Below are positions 27,216 through 37,225 of a stretch of DNA of 64,000 bases, piece by piece (position 1 is the stretch's first letter; every line of letters starts with the position of its first letter). A program made the translations under genes and the position numbers. The notes under the pieces were generated by a model, which searched no databases, was not told where the DNA came from, and worked only from the letters and a program-made list of their open reading frames with translations. Source of the stretch: Balneatrix alpica DSM 16621. GTDB taxonomy: Bacteria > Pseudomonadota > Gammaproteobacteria > Pseudomonadales > Balneatricaceae. The DNA is taken from assembly GCF_000619885.1 (NCBI RefSeq), contig NZ_JHUZ01000015.1:1-64000 (forward strand). The letters run 5' to 3'.

Positions 27216-27333
27216 AGCCTGGCCTCCTGTTCATCAGGGTAATAAGGGATTCACCGACACAGGATGAATCCACTCCCCCTCATTACTAACTATAGCCGCT
27301 CAATGCAAAGTCACACCCTTACTGGCCAATCTC

Positions 27334-28188
27334 TTAGTTAAACACCACGGTTTTATTGCCGTGCACCAACACACGATCTTCCAGGTGCCAACGTAAACCA
27401 CGGGCAAGCACTGTCTTTTCCACATCACGTCCCAAGCGCACCATGTCCTCTACCCGATCACGGTGGCTAACGCGGATCACATCCTGCTCAATAATGGGGC
27501 CGGCATCCAGCTCTTGGGTAACATAATGGCAGGTAGCTCCGATCAACTTCACCCCACGCTCCATAGCCTGGTGGTAAGGCTTCGCTCCTACAAAGGAAGG
27601 CAAAAAACTATGGTGAATATTGATGATGCGATTGGGATAACGCTCACACAGCACTGGCGGGATAATCTGCATATAGCGCGCCAATACAATGGCATCCGCT
27701 TCGCTCTGCTCAATCAACTCCTGCACCTTGATAAAGGATTCCGCCTTGGACTCAGGGTTAACCGGCACATGATGGTAAGGAATACCATGCCACTCCACCA
27801 TTGAACGTAGATCATCATGGTTGGAGATCACGCAGGGAATCTCACAATCCAACTCATTACTATGGTAGCGATAAAGCAGGTCACTTAAGCAATGAGCCTC
27901 ACGGCTGGCCATCAGCACCACACGCTTGGGCTTGTTTGAGTCCGTCAGGCTCCACTCCATATTGAAGGACTGAGCAATGGGGCGAAAGGCTTCACGTAGC
28001 TGCTCTAAACTAAAGGGCATGGTGCTTGCCTGAATTTCATAACGCATGAAAAACCAGCCCGCACCGGCATCTGAATGTTGATTCGCTTCAGCTATTGAGC
28101 CGCCATGACTGGAGATAAAATTACTCACCATAGCGACAATCCCGACCCGATCAGGGCAAGACACAACCAAGCGATACCGACGTTCCAT
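27334..28188 (-). CDS. purU: Formyltetrahydrofolate deformylase
   Basis: PurU hydrolyses 10-formyltetrahydrofolate to formate and tetrahydrofolate, balancing one-carbon pools and feeding formate to purine synthesis. The 284-residue product has an N-terminal ACT domain (RYRLVVSCPDRVGIVAMVSNFIS) and a formyltransferase-like domain with NIHHSFLPSFVGAKPYHQA and the catalytic Asp in ELDAGPIIEQDV. The ATG at 28188 is preceded by AGAAGGT; the frame is open upstream without similarity. It lies 62 bases after the ugd-like stop. Confidence 0.95.
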   Translation of the reverse strand: MERRYRLVVSCPDRVGIVAMVSNFISSHGGSIAEANQHSDAGAGWFFMRYEIQASTMPFSLEQLREAFRPIAQSFNMEWSLTDSNKPKRVVLMASREAHCLSDLLYRYHSNELDCEIPCVISNHDDLRSMVEWHGIPYHHVPVNPESKAESFIKVQELIEQSEADAIVLARYMQIIPPVLCERYPNRIINIHHSFLPSFVGAKPYHQAMERGVKLIGATCHYVTQELDAGPIIEQDVIRVSHRDRVEDMVRLGRDVEKTVLARGLRWHLEDRVLVHGNKTVVFN

Positions 28189-28250
28189 AATACCTTCTTC
28201 AGTTAAATGACAATCAAAGGGCCGAGCATCATAGCAAAAGCACAAGGGCT

Positions 28251-29546
28251 CTAGCCACGCCCGATACCACGGTAAATAAAGCCCCGTGCCTGCATCAGCT
28301 GAGGCTCATAAATATTTCGTCCATCCAGAATCAAGGGGGTGCTCATCTGTTGCAGCAAACGTTGATAATCGGGGCTCCAGTAGTCCTTCCACTCCGTCAC
28401 CAACATCAGCGCATCCGCACCTTCCGTCACCTGATAGGGATCGCTGCTATAGCACAAGTCCGGCCGATCACCATAGTGCGCCCGTAGTGATTCCAGCGCC
28501 ATGGGATCATGCACTGCAACCTGACACCCCTGGGCCCACAAGGCTTTTAGCAGAACATGAATAGGTGCATTACGGATGCTAGCCGTATTGGGTTTAAAGG
28601 CAGCTCCCCAGATTGCCACCCGACGCCCCTGCAACTCGCCATTAAAGTGCTGCCACAACTTACGGAACAGCACCTCTTTTTGCTGCTCATTGATATTCAG
28701 TACCGAACCTAACAGGTTACTGTGGGAGCCACTACGGGAGACCTGCTCTGCCAGGGTAATAATGTCAGCGGAAAAGCTCGCCCCACCAAAACCACAGCCA
28801 GGATAAATATAGTCAGGCCCGATACGACGATCCGCCCCTACCCCTTGGCGCACCCGCTCAATATCAACCCCCAGGGTCTCGGCCAGGTTCGCCATTTCAT
28901 TCATAAAGCTCAGCTTGGTGGCAAGCATGCCGTTCACCACATATTTGGTGAACTCAGCTTCACGACTACTCATCACCATCAAGGTGTCACGATTGCGATT
29001 AAAAGGCCGCAGAATATCGCGCATCAGCACCTGCGGCCATTGCGCATCCACCCCTAATAGGATGCAATCCGGACGCTGAAAGTTGGCTAGCGCCGCGCCC
29101 TGGCGAATAAAGTCTGGCATCGCCACCACCGCCAACTCCTGCTGATAGCCACGGCGTTGCCAATCAAGGCTCAATACCTGCTGTAAGTGTTCACAGGTAC
29201 CAACCGGAGCAGTGGTTTGATTTACGATCAATAAGGGAGCATCCGCTAACTCATGGGCACAGAGCCAGTCGGGTAACCACTGATGCGCATCCGGCTCAGG
29301 CGCCAGCCAGTGAACATCCTGCCCAGGCAGCAGCGCATGAGCTGCCGCCCCCACCTGTAACCGTCCAGCCAGCTGCTCTTTATTCAGTGCCGGTAATAAA
29401 CCAGGTTCATCCTCTAGGGTACGGCGCCAGTTTTCATCAGCATGCTCCCCCGGTAAGGGAACCAGATGAACGTCATTGCCGACATAAGCCAGGCTCACCG
29501 CAGCCACCACACCATTCAGGGTCAAACCATAGACGCTGATTTTCAT
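28251..29546 (-). CDS. UDP-glucose/GDP-mannose dehydrogenase homologue lacking the catalytic cysteine
   Basis: The 431-residue product has all three domains of nucleotide-sugar dehydrogenases: NAD-binding N-domain, central domain (EFTKYVVNGMLATKLSFMNEMANL) and C-terminal UDP-sugar domain (VAIWGAAFKPNTASIRNAP, ILDGRNIYEP). Two active features are changed. The GGxCxPKD motif that carries the catalytic Cys reads GGASFSAD with Ser257, also losing Pro and Lys; and the Rossmann glycine motif reads GLTLNG in place of GxGxxG. The conserved Thr, Lys, Asn and final Asp remain. Its ATG overlaps the pgi stop (ATGA), and ugd-pgi linkage is common. It may be inactive, regulatory or catalyse a different reaction. 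Confidence 0.8.
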   Translation of the reverse strand: MKISVYGLTLNGVVAAVSLAYVGNDVHLVPLPGEHADENWRRTLEDEPGLLPALNKEQLAGRLQVGAAAHALLPGQDVHWLAPEPDAHQWLPDWLCAHELADAPLLIVNQTTAPVGTCEHLQQVLSLDWQRRGYQQELAVVAMPDFIRQGAALANFQRPDCILLGVDAQWPQVLMRDILRPFNRNRDTLMVMSSREAEFTKYVVNGMLATKLSFMNEMANLAETLGVDIERVRQGVGADRRIGPDYIYPGCGFGGASFSADIITLAEQVSRSGSHSNLLGSVLNINEQQKEVLFRKLWQHFNGELQGRRVAIWGAAFKPNTASIRNAPIHVLLKALWAQGCQVAVHDPMALESLRAHYGDRPDLCYSSDPYQVTEGADALMLVTEWKDYWSPDYQRLLQQMSTPLILDGRNIYEPQLMQARGFIYRGIGRG

Positions 29547-31189
29547 GCTTGTGTCTCCTGATAGGCACGCACTGCAGCCAACAGACCTTCGGTGGAGGGA
29601 TCAAAGCCGCTACCCTGCCCTTCAATCGCCGCCAGGGTTTCTTTAGCAATCTGCTTGCCCAACTCCACTCCCCACTGATCAAAGGGATTGATATTCCAGA
29701 GTACAGCGCTGGTGTATACCTTGTGCTCATAAAGCGCGATCAGTTGTCCCAGGGTATAGGGAGTTAGCGCCTCAATCAGCAAGGTAGTAGAGGGTTGGTT
29801 ACCTGGATAGTGACGATCTGCATCCACCTGCTGCTGGTTACCCAGGGCTTGATTACCCAACATCAATACTCGCGACTGTGCCAAGCAATTGGCTAAATTC
29901 AAACGCTGCTGATACTGCAAGCGCTCTCGGGTCTGCTCACTCCAATGACTATGCTGATAACGCTGCACCGGCATAACAAAGTCACAGTTAACCTGGTGGG
30001 TACCCTGATGAAGCAGTTGGAAGAACGCATGCTGGGCATTAGTGCCCACCTCTCCCCATAAGATCGGGCAGGTTGGGTAATCAACCTCCTGGCCCTGACG
30101 GTCGGCGCGCTTACCATTACTTTCCATTTCTAGCTGGCTTAAATAAGCGGGCAAATACTTCAGACGGCCATCATAGGGTAAGATCGCATGAGTCTGACTT
30201 GCTAAAAAGTTGGTATTCCATACATCCACCAAGGCCATGCGGACAGGTGCATTTTCGGCCCAGGGCGCACGGGCAAAGTGTTGATCAAGCCACTGAGCCC
30301 CCTTCAAAAATTGACGAAAGCCTGACATCCCCACTACCAGCGCGATCGACATGCCAATCACAGACCATAGTGAATAGCGCCCCCCGACCCAGTCCCAGAA
30401 CTCCAGCTGATGGTCTTTGCTAATGCCCCACTGACTCATCTTGGCCGGCGCCGCCGAGCAACCAATAAAATGCTGACGCTTGAGCAAAGCCTCGTCCTGG
30501 CACGCTTGGCCTAGCCAACGCAGCGCTGTATCAGCATTGGACAGGGTGTCGATGGTGGTAAAGGACTTCGAAGCCAGAATAAAAAGCGTGGTCTCAGGAT
30601 GCAGACGCTGCAATAACTCGGCCAGCTGAGAGCCATCCATAGAAGAAGCAAAATGGATCCGCAGACTCTTGGCTTGGCTAACGCGAAACTCCTCTAATGC
30701 ATGGCAAGCCATCATCGGCCCTAAGTCAGAGCCTCCCACCCCCAGGTTCACCACATCAGTAATGGCACGCCCGCTAAAACCGCGCCACTGGCGCTGGTGA
30801 ATACGCTCTACCAAGGTTTCCATTTTGGCCAGCTGCGCTTCAACCAATGGCTGCAAGTCCTGACCATTTACCACAAAAGGCTGGTCAAAGCTCCGTAATG
30901 CCATATGTAGAGCGGGGCGCTTTTCACTGGTGTTAACCGCCTCCCCTTGAAAAAGCTTAGCGATCCAGGGAGCCAACGCCGACTCATCACACAGACGGTA
31001 CAGACCTTGCCAGGCCTCAACGGTCATGCGTTGTTTAGAGAAATCCAACAACAACGCCGGCAAGCGCAAATGCATAGTATTAAAACGCTGGGGATCCTGC
31101 TCAAACAGCTCCGCCAGATGTTGTTGCTTCACCAGACTCGCCTGCTGTTGCAGTTGAGTCGCCAGAGGACCACTACTGAGTAATCCCAT
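29543..31189 (-). CDS. pgi: Glucose-6-phosphate isomerase
   Basis: Pgi interconverts glucose 6-phosphate and fructose 6-phosphate. The 548-residue product is the usual length (549 in E. coli) and carries VVNLGVGGSDLGPMM, SKSFTTIDT, WDWVGGRYSLWSVIG, GEVGTNAQHAFFQLLHQG and the C-terminal YEHKVYTSA with the catalytic Lys. I chose the ATG at 31189 (MGLLSSGPL), with AGGAT upstream. An in-frame ATG at 31216 lacks a ribosome site. The stop overlaps the ugd-like start. Confidence 0.96.
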   Translation of the reverse strand: MGLLSSGPLATQLQQQASLVKQQHLAELFEQDPQRFNTMHLRLPALLLDFSKQRMTVEAWQGLYRLCDESALAPWIAKLFQGEAVNTSEKRPALHMALRSFDQPFVVNGQDLQPLVEAQLAKMETLVERIHQRQWRGFSGRAITDVVNLGVGGSDLGPMMACHALEEFRVSQAKSLRIHFASSMDGSQLAELLQRLHPETTLFILASKSFTTIDTLSNADTALRWLGQACQDEALLKRQHFIGCSAAPAKMSQWGISKDHQLEFWDWVGGRYSLWSVIGMSIALVVGMSGFRQFLKGAQWLDQHFARAPWAENAPVRMALVDVWNTNFLASQTHAILPYDGRLKYLPAYLSQLEMESNGKRADRQGQEVDYPTCPILWGEVGTNAQHAFFQLLHQGTHQVNCDFVMPVQRYQHSHWSEQTRERLQYQQRLNLANCLAQSRVLMLGNQALGNQQQVDADRHYPGNQPSTTLLIEALTPYTLGQLIALYEHKVYTSAVLWNINPFDQWGVELGKQIAKETLAAIEGQGSGFDPSTEGLLAAVRAYQETQA

Positions 31190-31393
31190 AGAAAGACATC
31201 CTGTAAAAAGTGCCATGAGGGGTTGGCGTCAAGCGAAGCTTAGTAACCCCGCTCGCGCCCTATGACTGCTTAGCAGTTCTTCATTGTTCCGACCCTTAGG
31301 TCAGGTGTTATTGCCTCTTGGAGGCTTGTCATTGCAATTCTATTAGCAACATAACTCTCTCATTAGGCTGCTACCTACCGCCCGGCATCGGGC

Positions 31394-33409
<2,016 letters not shown>

Positions 33410-33436
33410 CTAAAATTCCTCGGGAGATTAAAATGC

Positions 33437-33464
33437 ACAGGGCCGGTATTTTAACCGGCCCTGT
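33437..33464 (-). terminator. Terminator between zipA and ligA
   Basis: ACAGGGCCGGT and ACCGGCCCTGT make an 11-bp stem with a 6-base loop, followed on the minus strand by GCATTTTAA. It lies 23 bases after the zipA stop, so ligA may need its own promoter or depend on readthrough. Confidence 0.7.
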
Positions 33465-33486
33465 TAGATGGCGTTAGTACTCGTGC

Positions 33487-34884
33487 TTACATATGTTGGC
33501 GACGATGCTGGGTCGCTAGGCGCCGCCTTTCATATTCTCGAATGCGTTGGCGACAATGTTCGATGGTCTGGGGACGCATCACACTGTGATTCTCATCCTT
33601 TAACTCACCACTGAGGTTTTTCGCTACACATTGCGCTGTAGCTACCATGCATTCAAAGGCATTCATCAGATCATTTGCTCCAGGCAGCGACATAAAGAAA
33701 GTCACCCCCGGAGTTTGTAGCTGCTCGATTCGATCCAGATCAAAAGAACCAGGCTCTGTCATGTTGGCCATACTGAATTGCACCGGCCCCTTACTCACAC
33801 CCAGCTCATGGCGATGGAAGACACTACGCTCACCAAAGCGCATACCACAGGCAAAGACCACCTGTAACAGCTGTTCACCATTGAAACCACGGGGATCATT
33901 GGCGCTCACACTAATGACGATATACTCATCCGCAGGCGTGCTATATACCCCTGCATCCATCACTCTAATTCGCGCCTGGCGCTTGAGCTCTGCCAGAGGA
34001 TCATTACGCATGGGAACCACACGTGCGCCCTCACCAGTGGGAATCACACTTTCTTCCACCACCACTTCAGACTGGGCAGCCTGCTGAGCCTTCTCCTCGG
34101 CGAGTTGCTCCTCAGCACGCAATTTCTCTGAACTCAATAAGGGCTCTTCCACTTCCATCAATTCAGTGATGGGGCGATCCCAAGGATCGACTTCAGCAGC
34201 ACTTTGCTGCTGCTCCTGCTTGAGAGGGGCCTGTTCCTGAGGCATAACTGGCTGCACGGCATCAACTGTACTATCCAGCTGCATTTTTGACGTTGAGTCA
34301 GCCTCTATTTCAACTCGCTGATGCTCTGTTGATGCAGGCTGAGTAGTGGGGGCTGATTTAGCCTCCAATGGCTGGAAGTGCTTGTATTGAATATGGCTAT
34401 GAGCAACACCGGCATTCGAGGATACTTCAACAGAGGGCTGGACAGAGGCCTCAGCGCTACCAGTTGGGCTAACCGTGCTTGAAGAAGCGTGCGTCACTCT
34501 GGTAACAGGAGCCGCAACCTCTGCCGGGTGGTCCAGCAATGGGTCAACGTGCACTTCAAGGCCAGCCAAGCCCTTAGCAGATACACTGGGCTCTTTATGC
34601 TCACGCTTAGCTTTAGGTTTGCCTTTGATTCCCTTCAGACGCTCTAGAGCAGAGGCAAATGTCTGAGGGTCGGCCTGACGCACACGTGCACCACCATTAG
34701 GCAACTCAGAACGATACACTTCCTCCTCGTTTGTCTCGGGGAGGTGGGCAACGTTTTTGTCGATTTTGACTCGTAAAGGATTACGCTCACGCTGACCACG
34801 AAAACGTCGTAAGCCATCGATCGCTATCAAAACAATGGCGACCATTCCTAATACAATGAGCCATTCGCGCAAGCTGATTTCCAT
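33487..34884 (-). CDS. zipA: Cell division protein ZipA
   Basis: ZipA tethers FtsZ to the inner membrane and helps recruit the divisome. Residues 5-24 are an N-terminal transmembrane helix followed by a basic patch (RRFRGQR). A long Glu/Gln/Pro-rich linker spans about 90-320, and the C-terminal FtsZ-binding domain has YIVISVSANDPRGFNGEQLL, FHRHE and MTEPGSFDLDRIEQLQTPGVTFFMSLPG. At 465 residues it is longer than E. coli ZipA (328) because of the linker. smc, the usual upstream neighbour in pseudomonads, is replaced here by the ccm operon. Confidence 0.94.
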   Translation of the reverse strand: MEISLREWLIVLGMVAIVLIAIDGLRRFRGQRERNPLRVKIDKNVAHLPETNEEEVYRSELPNGGARVRQADPQTFASALERLKGIKGKPKAKREHKEPSVSAKGLAGLEVHVDPLLDHPAEVAAPVTRVTHASSSTVSPTGSAEASVQPSVEVSSNAGVAHSHIQYKHFQPLEAKSAPTTQPASTEHQRVEIEADSTSKMQLDSTVDAVQPVMPQEQAPLKQEQQQSAAEVDPWDRPITELMEVEEPLLSSEKLRAEEQLAEEKAQQAAQSEVVVEESVIPTGEGARVVPMRNDPLAELKRQARIRVMDAGVYSTPADEYIVISVSANDPRGFNGEQLLQVVFACGMRFGERSVFHRHELGVSKGPVQFSMANMTEPGSFDLDRIEQLQTPGVTFFMSLPGANDLMNAFECMVATAQCVAKNLSGELKDENHSVMRPQTIEHCRQRIREYERRRLATQHRRQHM

Positions 34885-34928
34885 CGTCTAAATAACCGCT
34901 TTTTGTCGTAGCTGTTGCCACTCTATGC

Positions 34929-34949
34929 GGCACATCCAAGCGATGTGCC
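34929..34949. promoter_or_regulatory. Inverted repeat in the zipA leader
   Basis: GGCACATC and GATGTGCC flank a 5-base spacer. The element lies about 20-40 bases downstream of the candidate zipA -10, so it would be in the 5' leader, where it could form a hairpin or bind a regulator. Confidence 0.4.
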
Positions 34950-34968
34950 CATATAGACGTTTGGTATA

Positions 34969-34996
34969 ATCATAACTCGCAATAAACAAGGTGCAA
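34969..34996 (-). promoter_or_regulatory. Candidate zipA promoter
   Basis: On the minus strand TTGCAC and TATGAT are 16 bases apart in the 135-base gap between ccmI and zipA. The -10 is good (five of six) and the -35 is weak. The presence of a promoter here fits the change of function at this boundary. Confidence 0.4.
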
Positions 34997-35019
34997 GGGC
35001 ATAGTCAAAAATTGTGCAA

Positions 35020-36237
35020 TTATTGTTGTATCTGGTCTATTTCCAGCACTTTATTTTGCTCAAGCTGATCTTTTTTAAAGATCACCCGACTATTTGCAAA
35101 TAAATCACCAGGGGCTAACGCAACACCTTGGCCTTTTAAAATTCGCACCTCTACTTCTAACTCTTGCTCAAGTGGGATACCCGCCCCCGTCATTGACTGA
35201 TTATTATCCAGCTGTAATGTCAGCGGCCAATTTCCCAACGAATATTTAGCTGCGGCCAATGGCATGTTTTGCCCGGGCAAACGAATTAGTGCAAATAGAG
35301 TTTCGCTTCCCCGCAACTGGTTCTGCAAGCCTTCAGCCAGGCTAACCTCTAAGCGCAACACTGGCCCCACTTGATTGACAGCCGGAGCCTCAACGCTTTG
35401 CCCCAGTGCTTGCTGCGCCCGGGTAATTCCTACCTGCAAAGCCTCACGAGTCGAGCTGCTTTGCGTACCCTCTAACGCTCTCTGCCAAAAAGCAATTGCC
35501 TCCTGAAAAAGCCCCTGATCAAAGGCTGCGATTCCTAATAAACTCATTACTAAGGCATTATTAGCATCTTCTGCCAGGGTCTGATCAATAGCCGCTTTAA
35601 CGTCTTGAGTAATACGATTACCGGATGCAAAGAAAAGTGCTTGAGCACGCTGGCCTAATACCTGCTTACGAACAGGTGCATCTGCTGGTAGTTGTTGCAA
35701 CAGGTTTTGATAGCTGGTTGCAGCTTGTTCGAAGCGCCCTAACTCCATTTGTACGCCAGCCAACATAAACCAGTCTTCTAAGCCGCCCTGCCCTTGGGCC
35801 AAACGCTGCTGTAAGTTTTCTGCCAACTGTGCCGACGGTAAGCCGGCCTGCTCCTGTAACCACTGTCGTTGTGCTAAAGCAGGCGCAGCGCCTAATTTAT
35901 GGTAAAGCCCCAGACTCACCAGAGCAGTCAGCGACACCAGCACAAACACCACAATCAAATGCAGGGGCCGACGCCGTTCTGCTACACCAGTTTCCTGCTG
36001 CGGCATGTCCGCCAATAGCGCCTGCTCAGTCTCTAGCTTGAGTGCCTGATAATCTTGCTCACTTAACTGCCCACGCCGCCACTCCAGTTGAAGATCCTCC
36101 AACTTTTGCCGGTACAGCAGGATGTTAGTCTGTTGGCGTAAATTCTGCTGATGACGTCCATATTGAAATAACGGCATTAGAATAAACCCCGCCCCCAACA
36201 GCACCATGAGGGCGATGGCAATCCACAAGGTCAACAT
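35020..36237 (-). CDS. ccmI: Cytochrome c maturation protein CcmI
   Basis: CcmI binds apocytochrome c and presents it to the CcmF/CcmH ligation complex. The 405-residue product has two N-terminal membrane segments around a cytoplasmic leucine-zipper-like loop (LYRQKLEDLQLEWRRGQLSEQDYQALKLETEQALL) and a large periplasmic part with tetratricopeptide-like repeats (about 130-290) plus a C-terminal beta domain. It is the last ccm gene, two bases after ccmH. No clear terminator follows. Confidence 0.95.
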   Translation of the reverse strand: MLTLWIAIALMVLLGAGFILMPLFQYGRHQQNLRQQTNILLYRQKLEDLQLEWRRGQLSEQDYQALKLETEQALLADMPQQETGVAERRRPLHLIVVFVLVSLTALVSLGLYHKLGAAPALAQRQWLQEQAGLPSAQLAENLQQRLAQGQGGLEDWFMLAGVQMELGRFEQAATSYQNLLQQLPADAPVRKQVLGQRAQALFFASGNRITQDVKAAIDQTLAEDANNALVMSLLGIAAFDQGLFQEAIAFWQRALEGTQSSSTREALQVGITRAQQALGQSVEAPAVNQVGPVLRLEVSLAEGLQNQLRGSETLFALIRLPGQNMPLAAAKYSLGNWPLTLQLDNNQSMTGAGIPLEQELEVEVRILKGQGVALAPGDLFANSRVIFKKDQLEQNKVLEIDQIQQ

Positions 36238-36239
36238 AA

Positions 36240-36695
36240 TTATTCCTTCTGGGAATCTAATAACTGCTGCAGACGCTCACGCTCCTGCGCAGATAGCTTA
36301 TTTACCTGCTGACGACGGTGACGTCGGGCAAAAATCCAAACAACCATCCCGCCCAGTCCCAACACTAAAAAAGGACCAAACCATAATAACCAGGTGCGGG
36401 AGTCTACCTTGGGACGATACAGGACAAAGTCGCCATACCGAGCCACCATAAACTCTTTGATTTCCTGATCCGTGGCACCTTCATTTAGTAAACGCACGAC
36501 TTGATCACGCAGATCTTTAGCGATACCTGCATCAGAGTCGGCAATATTCTGGTTTTGGCATTTAGGGCAGCGCAGCTCCCACGTCAGGGTTTGGTATCGT
36601 TGTTGCAAAGCCGGGTCATTAAAAGAGTGCACTTCGATCGCACTCCAGACTGCCGGGCTAAGTAACAGTAAGCCGAGTAACAGGACACGCCACAT
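36240..36695 (-). CDS. ccmH: Cytochrome c maturation protein CcmH
   Basis: CcmH is a membrane-anchored thioredoxin-like oxidoreductase that keeps apocytochrome CXXCH cysteines reduced for haem attachment. The 151-residue product has a signal peptide (ending near VWSA), the family motif LRCPKCQNQNIADSDA with the reactive CxxC, and one C-terminal transmembrane helix. I chose the ATG at 36695, which overlaps the ccmG stop by one base (TGATG). It is the short form, with CcmI encoded separately. Confidence 0.94.
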   Translation of the reverse strand: MWRVLLLGLLLLSPAVWSAIEVHSFNDPALQQRYQTLTWELRCPKCQNQNIADSDAGIAKDLRDQVVRLLNEGATDQEIKEFMVARYGDFVLYRPKVDSRTWLLWFGPFLVLGLGGMVVWIFARRHRRQQVNKLSAQERERLQQLLDSQKE

Positions 36696-37225
36696 CAGGG
36701 GTTGTTCTCCAGCTGCTGATAAAGTGGCGCAAGTTTTTGTTGCCATACCTGATTATCCACCACCCCTACATGACGATACTGAATCACACCTTGCGCATCG
36801 ACCAAGTATGTTTCAGGTGCTCCCGTCACCCCCAGGTCTAGCCCCAGGCGGCCACTTTCATCAACAATATTAAAAATATAAGGATCCCCCTTCTCGACTA
36901 GCCACTCTCTGGCTTTAGCCGTCTCGTCTTTATAGTTCAGGCCAATAATAGGGATACCCAACTTGGCTAACTCCACTAAATAAGGATGCTCTACATGACA
37001 AGACGGGCACCAAGTAGCCCACACGTTAACCAATACAGGGCCTTTCACATTGCTTTCAGTTAAGACTCCTTGATCAGGGTTCAATGCAGGCAGTGAAAAA
37101 CTGGGAAATGCCTTCCCCAAGAGTACTGAAGGCAACTCTTGGGGATTTCGCGGTAGAGAATCCCAAAACAGATAACCCAGCGCAAAAGCAATGACCAAGG
37201 GAATAGCAACCAGAAATTTACGCAT
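36695..37225 (-). CDS. ccmG: Thiol:disulfide interchange protein CcmG (DsbE)
   Basis: CcmG is a periplasmic, membrane-anchored thioredoxin that reduces CcmH or apocytochrome c. The 176-residue product has an N-terminal signal anchor (FLVAIPLVIAFALGYLFW) and the active site WATWCPSCHVEHP; the usual GAPETYLVD cis-Pro motif is present. The ATG at 37225 overlaps the ccmF end by eight bases and has GGCAGGTCAGC upstream. Longer in-frame starts lie inside ccmF and are rejected. Confidence 0.94.
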   Translation of the reverse strand: MRKFLVAIPLVIAFALGYLFWDSLPRNPQELPSVLLGKAFPSFSLPALNPDQGVLTESNVKGPVLVNVWATWCPSCHVEHPYLVELAKLGIPIIGLNYKDETAKAREWLVEKGDPYIFNIVDESGRLGLDLGVTGAPETYLVDAQGVIQYRHVGVVDNQVWQQKLAPLYQQLENNP

